Below, piece by piece: positions 42,479 to 51,427 of a stretch of 64,000 nt of DNA. Source of the stretch: Methylobacterium nodulans ORS 2060 (lineage in GTDB: Bacteria; Pseudomonadota; Alphaproteobacteria; Rhizobiales; Beijerinckiaceae); assembly GCF_000022085.1 (NCBI RefSeq), contig NC_011894.1, positions 4,920,001 to 4,984,000 on the forward strand, in the 5' to 3' direction. The notes beneath the pieces are model-generated. The model was not told the origin of the DNA. It worked only from the letters and a program-made list of their open reading frames with translations, and searched no databases. Positions within the stretch are counted from its first letter, which is position 1, and the number at the start of each line of letters is the position of its first letter. The position numbers and the translations under genes were made by a program.

Positions 42479-45274
42479 TCACGTCCAGAAGGGCGGGCCA
42501 GGACGGAACCGGGACTCCGCACGCACGAGAAGGCCGTCGATCTGCAACAGCGATCCGTCCCGGTAGCGGTGCTCCTCAACGATGTCGAAGAGCACGAATC
42601 CCATGGCGGTGAGATCGCTCAGCACCGCGGCAACCAGCGGGGCGCCCCGGTTGTAGTCCAGGAGCGAAAGCTCCATCAGGATGACCTCCACCTCCGCGAG
42701 CCGGTCGCCCAGCCCGCGCAGCACCTCGACCTCGGCCCCCTGCACATCGAGCTTGATCAAGCCGAAAGGGCGGCCGTGATCTGCCAGGACGTCCGCGAGC
42801 CGGCGCTGAGGCACGCGCCGCTCCTCCATGGGGAAGTCGGCGTTCTCCCGGAACTTCGAGGACCCGGTCTTGACGAGGTCCGGACGGGCCTCCGTGTCGA
42901 CGACGAAGAACGAGGCCGCCTCCGTCTCCCGGTCGCCCAGAAGAGCGATCGCGTGGCTGGCATTGCCGATCTCGCGGCAGACCGCTTCGAGGACCGGTCC
43001 CTTCTCGGCAAGGGCATCCACCATCAGGATGTGGGCCTCGGAAAAAATCCGGCGCAGGCCCCGCGCGAAGTGACCATCATAGGCGCCCGCATCGATGATG
43101 CCGGAGGGCGAAAAGCCGCGATCCCGCAGGCGCGCGAGCGCCTCGAACACGCCGGCGCGCGGGGTAGGCGCCAGGCTGCCCGGGACGAGAGCCCGTTCGC
43201 GGGCGATGTCGTCGAGGAGACGCCGCCACTCGGCCGTGCGGACGGGCCAGTCATAGGCCATCCGCGCTTCCTGCTGCTGCGCGGCGGCGAGGGACGGCTG
43301 TCCGCCCCACGGATTCGCGATCTCGTCACGCAGCACGGCCGCGAACCGGTCCGCATGCGCGTCCGGATCCGGCTCGAAAGGATAGATTCTTCCGAACCGG
43401 CCGACGGTCTCCGGGAGCGCCCCGAGATCCGGGCAGACCACCCGGCAGCCTGCCGCCAGCGCCTCGATGGCCGAGAGGCAGGAGGTCTCGGCGAAGGTGC
43501 TCGGATAGGCGAGCATGTCGATCCCGCGCAGCGCCGCCCGCAGGTCCGGATTCGGCACGATGCCGTGGTAATGGACATTCGGCAGCGCTGTCGCCCGGGC
43601 GAACAGGGCCTGATAGGGCGCGTCGTCGAAGGCGGGGCCGTAGAGCCGATGGGATGACCAGATGTGCAGCTCGGCATCCGCCGGCCGCAGCCTGTCCCAG
43701 GCATCGAGGAGGACCGAGAGGCCGCGGAAGGGCGTGCTGGTATAGGCGAGCCGCAGCGGTCTGCGCATCGTCCAGACCCGATCCGCGGCGGGCATCTCGG
43801 TGGCGTTGCGCAGGACGATGCAGCGCTCCGGCGGCAGCGCGAAGGCCGCGACGAACCGCGCCTGCTGCCACTCGGACACGAAGACGAACCGATCGACCCG
43901 CCCCATCTTCGCGCGGTCACGCAGCCACTGCACGGCCTGCTGGTCGATATCGTGATGAATCCACAGCACCAGCGGGCGGCCGTCGAGCCGCGCCTCGTCG
44001 AAGAGGTTGATGCAGAGCTGCACCGCGTCGAGGGCGTCGCCCATGCGGCTGCGCAGGCCCTCCACCATCAGTTCGGTGCCGGCCTGTGGGCGCGCTGGAG
44101 TCCAGTCCGAGCGGACGCTCGCGCGCCCGATGGTCAGCGGCGCGAGCGGGGCGGGCTCGGCCGGACGAGGCGACGCGCCCGCGAGCTTGTCGAAGGCGAA
44201 ACGCGCATTGGCGGTAATCCGGGCACGGTAGCCTTCGGGCAGTCGCTCTTCAGCCAGGAGCTTGAGGCAGGCATCCAGACAGTCACGGTAGCGGCCGGCC
44301 CAATAGGCGTTGACGGCATATTCGTCGAGCAGGCCATAGGCGTAGATCCACCCCTCGACGAAGAGGCCGCCGGGCGGGGGCTCGATGCCGAGCGCCGGTT
44401 CAGCCAAGGCGCAACCCTGCGCGAAGCGCTCGCGCAGCCGGCAGAACCGGCTCGCCGCATGCGCCGCCTCGGCGCGGGACGGGCAGGCCGCGCTCGCCCG
44501 CCGATATGTCTCAAGGATCGTCTCGGGATCGCGGCCGAGCGCCTCCATCAGCTGGCCGGCCTGATAGAGGCTGAAAAACACCTCCTGGTCCCAGAACCCG
44601 AGCTCCGCCCGCCGCAGATAGGCCACGACGGCCTCCTCCCGCGCGCCGCAATCGCGGTAGCTCTGAGCGAGGTAGAAGGTGTAGCGGGCGATCAGAAACG
44701 GATCCGCCTCGGTGGCGAGCGCCCGTTCGAGGATTTCCGCGTCGCGCCGGTAGGTGCCGGGGTCGCGGCGACGTGCGCCGTCGTGGTTGCGGCGCATGAC
44801 GAGGGGCAGGTGGCCGCTGCTCGACGCCTCCGGGCAGGTCAGGAACTCGTGCAGCACCCCGGCATAGCGCCAGGGCAAGGCGGCGCGCACGACTTGCGTG
44901 CGCTGATAGGCGATCGGCCCATCCTGGATGTCGAGGGCGTAGGAATCCGCATCGAGCGCCGGCATCGCAAAGCCGGGCGCAGGCAGGATCTCGTCGTCGG
45001 CGTCGATGATCAGCGTATAGTCGCCGTGCGGGCGCGCGAAGGCGAGCGCCTCGCTCCGGTTGTGCCCGAAATCCCGCCAGGGGCGCTCGATCAGCCTGCC
45101 GGGCAGGCCCGCCATCGCCTCGCGCACGAGGTCCTGCGTGCCGTCGGTCGAGCCCGTATCGACGACGATCCAGTGATCGATCAGCGGCCGCACGGAGGCG
45201 AGGCTGCGCCGGATCACCGGCGCCTCGTTCCGCACGATCATGGAGAGGCAGATGGTCTGTCCGGCCGGGGTCAC
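42479..45274 (-). CDS. GT2 - GT4 - FkbM methyltransferase fusion (931 aa)
   Basis: The GTG start at 45274 overlaps the stop of the upstream gene (GTGA), so translation is coupled. Domains in order: a family-2 glycosyltransferase (about 5-200; CLSMIVRNEAPVIRRSLAS, VVDTGSTDGTQDLV, IIDADDEI), a helical TPR-like stretch (about 210-390), a GT4/GT1-fold glycosyltransferase (about 400-690; PLRLAYTSTPFRGLSVLLDA, HGIVPNPDLRAAL, PSTFAETSCLSAIEALAAG), and an FkbM-type SAM methyltransferase (about 715-925; IIDAGAYDGHFARGLRRIF, IKLDVQGAEVEVLRGLGD). One chain could extend a glycan by two sugars and cap it by O-methylation. The acceptor is unknown; the operon suggests a surface protein. The frame is open far upstream, but that part is antisense to the next gene. 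Confidence 0.9.
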   Translation of the reverse strand: MTPAGQTICLSMIVRNEAPVIRRSLASVRPLIDHWIVVDTGSTDGTQDLVREAMAGLPGRLIERPWRDFGHNRSEALAFARPHGDYTLIIDADDEILPAPGFAMPALDADSYALDIQDGPIAYQRTQVVRAALPWRYAGVLHEFLTCPEASSSGHLPLVMRRNHDGARRRDPGTYRRDAEILERALATEADPFLIARYTFYLAQSYRDCGAREEAVVAYLRRAELGFWDQEVFFSLYQAGQLMEALGRDPETILETYRRASAACPSRAEAAHAASRFCRLRERFAQGCALAEPALGIEPPPGGLFVEGWIYAYGLLDEYAVNAYWAGRYRDCLDACLKLLAEERLPEGYRARITANARFAFDKLAGASPRPAEPAPLAPLTIGRASVRSDWTPARPQAGTELMVEGLRSRMGDALDAVQLCINLFDEARLDGRPLVLWIHHDIDQQAVQWLRDRAKMGRVDRFVFVSEWQQARFVAAFALPPERCIVLRNATEMPAADRVWTMRRPLRLAYTSTPFRGLSVLLDAWDRLRPADAELHIWSSHRLYGPAFDDAPYQALFARATALPNVHYHGIVPNPDLRAALRGIDMLAYPSTFAETSCLSAIEALAAGCRVVCPDLGALPETVGRFGRIYPFEPDPDAHADRFAAVLRDEIANPWGGQPSLAAAQQQEARMAYDWPVRTAEWRRLLDDIARERALVPGSLAPTPRAGVFEALARLRDRGFSPSGIIDAGAYDGHFARGLRRIFSEAHILMVDALAEKGPVLEAVCREIGNASHAIALLGDRETEAASFFVVDTEARPDLVKTGSSKFRENADFPMEERRVPQRRLADVLADHGRPFGLIKLDVQGAEVEVLRGLGDRLAEVEVILMELSLLDYNRGAPLVAAVLSDLTAMGFVLFDIVEEHRYRDGSLLQIDGLLVRAESRFRPGPPFWT

Positions 45275-46515
45275 GGAGAATTGCCTTGCGTTGCTTCCCC
45301 TTCTGCAGCGGCGGCCCGCGCGGCGTCGAGAGCTGCGATGACTGGCCCGGCGATCGTCTCCACCGCCTCGCGCCAGGGTGCCGCCTCCCGGCGCTTGGCG
45401 TCGCCGTCCGGCCGGAACGCGGTGTCCGGTGCCTTGGCGTCCCGGCCCGCCGCCGCCCGCATCGCGGCAAGGATCGCCGGGCCGGGACGGAGGCCGAAAT
45501 GCGCGGGCACCCGGTCGAAGAGCGCCTCCGGCAGGTCGTCGTAGCGCAGCACGAGGCCGCGGCCGGGTGCGCGGGAGAGGCCGTCGAGGGCGGCTCGGCC
45601 GAGGGCTGCCATCACGTGCAGCTGGTAGAGTTCGGGCGGCAGGGTGTGGACCTCCGCGGGGGTGAGCCCGAGCGCCTCGGGCGGGATCTGGCCCGGCTGG
45701 GTGTCGGCGCCGCCCCGGCGGCGCTGCGAGGCCAGGATCTCCAATGGGTCCCGATAGAGGAAGAGCCAGGGCACGGCAGGAAAGACGCGCTGGATGCGGT
45801 CGAGCGCCAGCACGTCGGCCGCCATGAACTTGACGACGACCCGCCTCTCCTCGGGACAGCGCGGCCCGGCGAGCGCGTTGAGAATGCCCGCGAGCCATGC
45901 ATCGGCCCGCGCCGGCTCCACCCTCCCGAAGCTTTCCGCCTCAAGGGCGCCCCGCAGGGGCCCCGGCTCCGAGAGCACGCGCGAACCCGCATCCGCCGCC
46001 AGGGTCTGGGCGCAGAGCGTCGAGCCGCAGCGGGCCATGTGGAAGATGAAGCCCGCGACCGGCAGGCCGGGCGGGCGGTCCGCGAGGGCATCGGCGCGGG
46101 TGCGCTGCTGGAAGGCGGCGTTGAAGGGATGGCCGATCGCCATCGCAATGGTCTGGAAGAAGAAGGGATCGGTGAAGCGGCGCTCGCCCAGGTGACACCA
46201 GTCGAGGGTGAGCGTCCCGTCCGCCCAGCCGGTGCGGAACGGCGTCCAGCCGGCGAGCGCGCGCGGAGAGAGGGCCTCGATCGGGCCGGGCTCGCCCGAC
46301 CGCGCGAGCGGCGCGGTCTGCATCAGCCAGCCGTGGCGGTTGCCCGCCATCGCCGCCTCGACCTCGGAGGGCGCCACAGTGAAGCCATGGCGTGCGGCCG
46401 CGGCGACTGCCGCTGCCACGAAGGCGTCGCGGTCGAGGATCGGCCGCAGCTCGGCCGCGAGGGCGGAAGCCTCCCCCACATGGCGGACGAAATCCGCGAA
46501 ATCGCCTCCGGCCAT
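45271..46515 (-). CDS. Nif11-domain sulfotransferase-like protein
   Basis: 414 residues. Residues about 3-55 look like a Nif11 domain (FADFVRHVGEASALAAELRP, FTVAPSEVEAAM), usually found in leader peptides of ribosomal natural products and rarely fused to an enzyme. The rest is sulfotransferase-like: the PAPS 5'-phosphate loop HMARCGSTL near residue 160 and a FLYRDPLEILASQRR segment near residue 253, matching the 3'-phosphate site. It would transfer sulfate to a sugar or a protein residue. TGATG overlap with the upstream gene and GTGA overlap with the downstream one make it the centre of a coupled operon. The Nif11 assignment is by eye. Confidence 0.75.
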   Translation of the reverse strand: MAGGDFADFVRHVGEASALAAELRPILDRDAFVAAAVAAAARHGFTVAPSEVEAAMAGNRHGWLMQTAPLARSGEPGPIEALSPRALAGWTPFRTGWADGTLTLDWCHLGERRFTDPFFFQTIAMAIGHPFNAAFQQRTRADALADRPPGLPVAGFIFHMARCGSTLCAQTLAADAGSRVLSEPGPLRGALEAESFGRVEPARADAWLAGILNALAGPRCPEERRVVVKFMAADVLALDRIQRVFPAVPWLFLYRDPLEILASQRRRGGADTQPGQIPPEALGLTPAEVHTLPPELYQLHVMAALGRAALDGLSRAPGRGLVLRYDDLPEALFDRVPAHFGLRPGPAILAAMRAAAGRDAKAPDTAFRPDGDAKRREAAPWREAVETIAGPVIAALDAARAAAAEGEATQGNSP

Positions 46516-47117
46516 CACGCCGCCTCGGCCCGGGCGGCGGCAAAGAGTGCCGCAAGCCAGGAATCGACCCGCGCGTCGATGACGAGGTGCACACGGGCCT
46601 CGCTTCCCTCGTTGCGCACGCTGTGCGGGTCGGACAGGCGCAGGTACCACGCAGAGCCCGGCTCCATCACCACCCGGAGCCCGTTGAGCCGGAAATCCAC
46701 GCCCGGGTTGGTGACGAGCGGCACATGGAGGCGCACCGCCCCATCCTCGAAGGAGAGGTCGTGGTCCCTGTGTTCCCGGATCACCGAGCCCGGCCCCAGC
46801 CGCATCAGCCGCACGGCTTCGAGCGGGCAAGGGAGGCGCGAGAGAGCCGCCCGAATTGCCGGGCAGGCGGCGAGGAAGGGCGTGTCGGCGAAGTCCCGGC
46901 AGGCGGGATCGGCGTGGATCATCATCGCCGGGTGGGTGGCGTGGGCTGGCGCGCGCAGCGGGATCACGTCCCAGTCGCCGTCGTAGTTCCGCGTGACGAA
47001 GTGGCGGATCCAGGGCTCCCGGCCCAACGCTGCGCACTCGGCCGCCATGGCCTCGGCGTCGAAGCGCAGGGGCAGACGCATCCGGTCGGGAAAGGGGGTC
47101 AGGGAGCGGGCGTCCAT
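46515..47117 (-). CDS. Aspartyl/asparaginyl beta-hydroxylase-like dioxygenase
   Basis: About 200 residues. The cupin-type core fits the Asp/Asn beta-hydroxylase family (PF05118), Fe(II)/2-oxoglutarate enzymes: metal-binding HxD in REHRDHDL near residue 114, RLHVPLVTNPGVDFRL, and the distal His in DPHSVRN near residue 165 followed by the cosubstrate Arg in SEARVHLVID. It would hydroxylate side chains of a protein or peptide. The start is either 47117, which overlaps the GNAT gene by 19 bp, or 47081; neither has a good ribosome-binding site. Its stop overlaps the next start (TGATG). Confidence 0.82.
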   Translation of the reverse strand: MDARSLTPFPDRMRLPLRFDAEAMAAECAALGREPWIRHFVTRNYDGDWDVIPLRAPAHATHPAMMIHADPACRDFADTPFLAACPAIRAALSRLPCPLEAVRLMRLGPGSVIREHRDHDLSFEDGAVRLHVPLVTNPGVDFRLNGLRVVMEPGSAWYLRLSDPHSVRNEGSEARVHLVIDARVDSWLAALFAAARAEAA

Positions 47118-47590
47118 GCGAGGTCGAGGGCGAGGTCGGAGGAGGCCACGGCCCGAAAGCCGAGGCGGGCATAGAGGCGGCGCGCTCCCGCATTCTGCGC
47201 CGCCACGCTCAAGCGGACCGGCAGGCCGGCGGCGCGGGCCTCTGCCAGAATGTCTTCGAGAAGGCGGGTGCCGAGCCCGCGCCCGCGCCATTCCGGCAGG
47301 AGCGCGAGATCGACGATCGTGAGCGCTGCGACATCCCGGTCGGTGACGATCCGCCCGACCGGCCTGCCGCTGCACTCCACGATCTCGAACCGCCCCTGCG
47401 GGTGCCGCGCCCGGTAGGTCGCGGTCTGCCCCGCGAAGCTCTGGCGCAGCAGCAGGTCGCGCAACGGCGGGTCGAGCGCGGCGAGCGGCCCGCCCTGCGC
47501 CACGGCGAACAGCGTAAGCAGGAACGGCGCGTCGTCGGGACCCTCGGACCGCCGGAGCAGAATATCCGCCGGCCCGTCCGGCCGATCCAT
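47099..47590 (-). CDS. GNAT-family N-acetyltransferase
   Basis: 163 residues with a full GNAT core: IVTDRDVAALTIVDLALLPE (strands 3-4), the acetyl-CoA loop RGRGLGTRLLEDIL and LSVAAQNAGARRLYARLGF (strand 5 and last helix). Substrate not predictable; in this operon it could acetylate an amino sugar or a protein. It starts 14 bp after the tail-collar gene stop. Its 3' end overlaps the longer form of the hydroxylase gene. Proteins of this kind beside tail-collar genes have no characterised role known to me. Confidence 0.9.
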   Translation of the reverse strand: MDRPDGPADILLRRSEGPDDAPFLLTLFAVAQGGPLAALDPPLRDLLLRQSFAGQTATYRARHPQGRFEIVECSGRPVGRIVTDRDVAALTIVDLALLPEWRGRGLGTRLLEDILAEARAAGLPVRLSVAAQNAGARRLYARLGFRAVASSDLALDLAWTPAP

Positions 47591-47603
47591 TGCGGGGCAG
47601 CCG

Positions 47604-48149
47604 TCAATTCCGGGACGGGTAGATACCCTCGAGCGCGATGATGTAGTTCAGCGCCAGTGTTGGCTGGAGGTTGTTGTGCGGCTGCGAGCCGCCGGCGACT
47701 CCGATCGTCGCAGGAGCAAGCGTCACGGGCTCGGTCGGATTGCCGGAGGTGTATCCGTTCACGGCAGTGGCCGGCCGTACGGCTGTGATAGGCTTTGCCA
47801 GGTTCGCGCCATTCGGCGAGTCGACGGTCCCGGCAGCAGCGTCCGCCGCAACGGAATGCGTGTGGGCCGGCATCTGCGACGCGATCAGCGTGACAGTCTC
47901 CGAACCCGTGATCTGGCCAAGCGAATAGGGCGACAGGCCGGGTCCTTGGCCGGCGCTGACCGGCACGCGCCCGCGCAGATCCGGCAGGGCAAAGGTTGTT
48001 TGTCCGTTGCCGCCATAGGTCGTCCCGAGAATCGAAAACAGCGCGGTGTTCTGTGCGATGCTGAGGATTTGTCCGTTGCAGAACGCCCATCCCCGCGGTG
48101 CGAAGTTTCCGGCGAAGAGGATGATTTCACCAATGAACGGCTCAGACAT
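47604..48149 (-). CDS. Tail-collar domain protein (Mdp/MdpB-like)
   Basis: 181 residues. The N-terminal phage tail-collar domain (PF07484) is clear: FIGEIILFAGNFAPRGWAFC, NGQILSIAQNTALFSILGTT and YGGNGQTTFALPDLRGRVPV. The C-terminal part has the MPAHTHSV and YIIALEGIYPSRN end of microcystin-dependent-protein (Mdp) homologues. In phages the domain forms fibre tips; in bacteria the Mdp family is of unknown, possibly surface, function. There is no signal peptide and no other phage gene around. GAGGGGG precedes the ATG. First gene of the five-gene operon running to 42479. Confidence 0.92.
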   Translation of the reverse strand: MSEPFIGEIILFAGNFAPRGWAFCNGQILSIAQNTALFSILGTTYGGNGQTTFALPDLRGRVPVSAGQGPGLSPYSLGQITGSETVTLIASQMPAHTHSVAADAAAGTVDSPNGANLAKPITAVRPATAVNGYTSGNPTEPVTLAPATIGVAGGSQPHNNLQPTLALNYIIALEGIYPSRN

Positions 48150-48568
48150 ATGGACCCCCTCGACTCATGTACTTGTCACGAGTTCAGCCATGACAAATAT
48201 ATTTGATGATTCTGCCAAACAACGATGCGCCGCCTTCATTTAGCCAAATTGCTGCATCCTGTCCACCGGAAATCGCTGCCGCGCCTGACCAAGGCGTAGC
48301 GCGGTGCAGCATGAATCCAACGCCAAATCCTGCCGAGATGAGAGCCTGAAACTCATGTGCACGGAATGATGTGACTTTTTTGCATCGATTCAAAATTCTC
48401 GATCCGCAAGGAGAGGCGACGGGTTCTCAAAGCAAAGTCAAGTCGGTAGTACTGCAGGTACCCTACGGGCAGCCTGGACGGGCATTGCGCGCGAATTGAT
48501 CTCGCTGCCGCTACACCTTGTGCCTGTCGGCCCGTCGACTGCGCAACTCTGCGTCCAGGAGTCATGCC
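48150..48568. other. Divergent promoter region, tail-collar operon versus collagen-Hint gene
   Basis: About 420 bp, AT-richer than its surroundings, between two divergent starts. It must carry both promoters. No dyad stands out and no gene is supported. Confidence 0.5.
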
Positions 48569-50800
48569 GTGGCCAACGGAACGATTACCGTCACAGGTTC
48601 ATTTTCTGTTCCACTCGTCAGCGGATATACCGCGCCAGGAGTTGTTTATCTCTACAATACGACCAGCGGCGGGTTTTCGGCAGGTAATTATCTCGGAACT
48701 ACACAATATGTTTACCGTCCAACGGATCCGGATAACGCCACAACCGCCTTTTTCTCGCTCACGACGACGTTGCCCGTCGGCTCTAGCTACCAGTTAACGG
48801 CGGTTCTGGAAGCGGTGAGTGGATCTCCACCAGCGACCGCTTTGACGAGTGCGAGCGTCAATAACTCGAACGGGACGGACGCCATTACGACGGCGTTCAC
48901 CCAGAACGCGGGCACCGACATCGCCAATGCCGTCGCAAACAAGTACTCCACCATTCTGTACAATGGCGTGGACGTGACGGGATCCCCTGGCCCGACAGGT
49001 CCGGCTGGCCCGGCTGGGGCGACCGGTGCTGCGGGTGCTACCGGGGCAACCGGTCCAGCTGGCGCTACGGGTGCGACTGGCGCAGACGGAGCGGCCGGGG
49101 CGACCGGCGCCACGGGTGCAACCGGTGCTGCCGGCGCGACCGGGGCGACGGGTCCGGCTGGCGCCACGGGTGCGACCGGCGCAGACGGAGCAACCGGCGC
49201 GACCGGTGCAGATGGAGCAACCGGAGCGACCGGTGCAACCGGCGTCACGGGTCCGGCTGGCGCGACAGGCGCCGCGGGTGCGACTGGTGCTACAGGCCCG
49301 ACGGGCGCTGCGGGTGTGACCGGCCCGACCGGTGCTGCGGGTGCGACCGGGGCAACCGGTTCAGCTGGCGCTACAGGTGCGACCGGCGCGGCTGGCGCTA
49401 CAGGTGCGACCGGCGCTGTGGGTGCTACTGGGGCGACGGGCCCGGCCGGGGCAGATGGAGCAACCGGAGCGACCGGTCCGGCTGGCGCGACCGGGGCAAC
49501 GGGCGCTGCGGGTGCAACCGGCGCGACGGGCCCGGCCGGGGCAGATGGAGCAACCGGAGCGACCGGTCCGGCTGGTGCGACAGGCGCCGCGGGTGCGACT
49601 GGTGCTACAGGCCCGACGGGCGCTGCGGGTGTGACCGGCCCGACCGGTGCTGCGGGTGCGACCGGGGCAACCGGTTCGGCTGGCGCCACAGGTGCGACCG
49701 GCGCAGATGGAGCAACCGGCGCGACCGGTGCAGAGGGAGCAACCGGAGCGACCGGTCCGGCTGGCGCGACAGGCGCCGCGGGTGCGACTGGTGCTACAGG
49801 CCCGACGGGCGCTGCGGGTGTGACCGGCCCGACCGGTGCTGCGGGTGCGACCGGGGCAACCGGTTCAGCTGGCGCTACAGGTGCGACCGGCGCGGCTGGC
49901 GCTACAGGTGCGACCGGCGCTGTGGGTGCTACTGGGGCGACGGGCCCGGCCGGCGCAGAGGGAGCAACCGGAGCGACCGGTCCGGCTGGCGCGACAGGCG
50001 CCGCGGGTGCGACTGGTGCTACAGGCCCGACCGGTGCTGCGGGTGTGACCGGGGCGACCGGTCCGGCTGGCGCCACGGGCGCGACCGGCGCCACCGGACC
50101 GATTGGTCCAACGGGCGCCACCGGAGCCACCGGAACCGTCGATTGCTTCGTTGTCGGGACCCGTCTGCTTACCCCGCAGGGCGAGCGGCTCATCGAGGAT
50201 CTCGCGGTCGGCGATCTCGTCACCACGGCGGACGGCGCGCCGCGGCCGATCATCTGGATCGGGCGCCGCCGTGTCCGGATCGACACCCATCCGCAAGCCG
50301 ATCTGGTGCGGCCGGTCTGGATCCAGGCCGAAGCCGTGGCGCCCGGGATCCCGCAGCGCGACATGGTGCTGTCGCCGGGCCACGGCGTGTTCTTCGACGG
50401 TCACCTGATCCCGATCGGCTGCCTCGTGAACGGGCAGACGATCCGCACCGTGCCCTGCGCGGAGGTGGAGTACATGCATGTCGAGCTCGACCTGCATGAC
50501 ATCGTGCTGGCCGAAGGTCTCCCCTGCGAGAGCTACCTGGAGTCCGGTCGCCGGTCCGACTTCGCCGATCAGGGCGGGGTGACGACCCTGCATCCGACGT
50601 TCATGCCGCTGAATTACGAGGCGGCGTGCGCGCCCTTCGCCATCGCAGGTCCTGCCCTGGACGCCGCCCGGGCGCAGATCGAGGCACGCGCCGTCGCCTG
50701 CGAGGCGGAAGCGGAGGCCCTACCAGCACGCGACGGGGAGCGGGCGGACCAGCGCGTCGAGGAAGTGCACGAGCGGAACCTTCCGCTCGTGGCCCGATAG
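48569..50800 (+). CDS. Collagen-like protein with C-terminal Hint domain (743 aa)
   Basis: The start is a GTG at 48569 ([12 protein letters not shown]), because AGGAG sits eight bases upstream. Residues 1-137 form a beta-rich, Thr/Ser/Asn-rich head. Residues 138-521 are 128 consecutive Gly-X-Y triplets without a break, mainly GAT, with GPT, GPA, GAA, GAD, GAE and GVT; proline is scarce and threonine dominates position Y. C526 opens a Hint domain (Hint_2 type): [72 protein letters not shown]. Hint domains cleave at their first Cys or attach the upstream part to a nucleophile, so the fibre may be processed. No Sec signal is seen; type I or other export is possible. Its last 81 bp overlap 50720-51427 on the other strand. 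Confidence 0.93.
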   Translation: MANGTITVTGSFSVPLVSGYTAPGVVYLYNTTSGGFSAGNYLGTTQYVYRPTDPDNATTAFFSLTTTLPVGSSYQLTAVLEAVSGSPPATALTSASVNNSNGTDAITTAFTQNAGTDIANAVANKYSTILYNGVDVTGSPGPTGPAGPAGATGAAGATGATGPAGATGATGADGAAGATGATGATGAAGATGATGPAGATGATGADGATGATGADGATGATGATGVTGPAGATGAAGATGATGPTGAAGVTGPTGAAGATGATGSAGATGATGAAGATGATGAVGATGATGPAGADGATGATGPAGATGATGAAGATGATGPAGADGATGATGPAGATGAAGATGATGPTGAAGVTGPTGAAGATGATGSAGATGATGADGATGATGAEGATGATGPAGATGAAGATGATGPTGAAGVTGPTGAAGATGATGSAGATGATGAAGATGATGAVGATGATGPAGAEGATGATGPAGATGAAGATGATGPTGAAGVTGATGPAGATGATGATGPIGPTGATGATGTVDCFVVGTRLLTPQGERLIEDLAVGDLVTTADGAPRPIIWIGRRRVRIDTHPQADLVRPVWIQAEAVAPGIPQRDMVLSPGHGVFFDGHLIPIGCLVNGQTIRTVPCAEVEYMHVELDLHDIVLAEGLPCESYLESGRRSDFADQGGVTTLHPTFMPLNYEAACAPFAIAGPALDAARAQIEARAVACEAEAEALPARDGERADQRVEEVHERNLPLVAR
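48980..50131 (+). repeat. Collagen-coding tandem repeat tract (128 GXY triplets)
   Basis: A 1,152-bp block of 9-bp units in frame with the collagen gene. Above the triplet level there are longer duplications: the block starting GCGACTGGTGCTACAGGCCC recurs near 49280, 49594, 49784 and in part near 50009. Such a tract can change length by recombination. Confidence 0.9.
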
Positions 50801-51427
50801 GTCGATCGGCTCGGCGTCCACCGCGCCCATGAACTGGGCGCGGTAGGCTGCCGAGTCGAAGACCCGCGAGGGATCGAGGTCGCGGGTGGCGCCGAGCCGA
50901 AGAAGATGCGCGAAAGGATCGCGGTTGGCCCCGATCTCATGCCCGTGCCGATCAAGATAGAACCGGATGTCAAACAGTGCGTTCGGCGCGAATCGCTGCG
51001 AGCGGCGATGATCGAGATAATGTTTCAGGCAACCGCAATCGGGCGGGATCGCGTAGATCTGCCGATACCAGGCCGGATTGAAATAGGCGATCGGTCGGAA
51101 GCCAGCCGCTTCGCCAATAGCGATGTAGTGGGCAAGGGGGTTGACGTCGGGCCTGCCCGCAAGATAGCGGCCACGATACCAGCATGGGTCGAAGCACAGG
51201 TTAGGACGGCGTCCTTCGCGCCAGCCGTACCGGCAGAAATGCTCGACAGGATCGACCCCCGCCTTCAGGACGTCCTGCCCCTCCATAAAATAGTAATTGA
51301 CGTCGACAAGTCCTGATTCCCTTATTAGATCAAACTCAATGTTTATCTCGTTGTAATGTGTTTTGAGCCAGTTCTCATATTTAAAATATAGATTTTTTTT
51401 TATTTCGTAAATACGATGAGTTCGCAT
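50720..51427 (-). CDS. Protein with HY-G-x-FD/W-Y repeats, glycan-biosynthesis type
   Basis: 235 residues. The body consists of imperfect repeats: [20 protein letters not shown] followed by [27 protein letters not shown] followed by [10 protein letters not shown]; and LKHYLDH ... LFDIRFYL. This HY-x3-G-x2-EGR-P-x-FD-x3-Y pattern is known from extra domains of large bacterial glycosyltransferases. No catalytic domain is present. The 5' part is distinctly AT-rich ([20 protein letters not shown]). The gene converges on the collagen-Hint gene and overlaps its end by 81 bp. A role in surface glycan assembly with the neighbouring cluster is inferred. Confidence 0.75.
   Translation of the reverse strand: MRTHRIYEIKKNLYFKYENWLKTHYNEINIEFDLIRESGLVDVNYYFMEGQDVLKAGVDPVEHFCRYGWREGRRPNLCFDPCWYRGRYLAGRPDVNPLAHYIAIGEAAGFRPIAYFNPAWYRQIYAIPPDCGCLKHYLDHRRSQRFAPNALFDIRFYLDRHGHEIGANRDPFAHLLRLGATRDLDPSRVFDSAAYRAQFMGAVDAEPIDLSGHERKVPLVHFLDALVRPLPVACW

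Noticed and set aside
45275..45898. Upstream in-frame extension of the GT-FkbM gene
   Set aside because: The extension lies inside the sulfotransferase gene in a shadow frame. The GTGA overlap gives a natural coupled start at 45274.
45286..46986. 566-codon plus-strand frame across the tailoring operon
   Set aside because: Runs antisense through the sulfotransferase and hydroxylase genes; composition is shadow-like.
47604..48149. Prophage, because of the phage tail-collar domain
   Set aside because: No other phage gene, integrase or attachment site is near. Mdp-type tail-collar proteins are common outside prophages.
48980..50131. CRISPR array, because of the regular short repeats
   Set aside because: The periodicity is 9 bp, in frame inside a gene, without unique spacers or cas genes.
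48787..50364. 525-codon open frame antisense to the collagen tract, translating as Ala-Pro-Val repeats
   Set aside because: It is the necessary mirror of a GC-rich triplet repeat without stop codons. It has no ribosome-binding site or independent domain.
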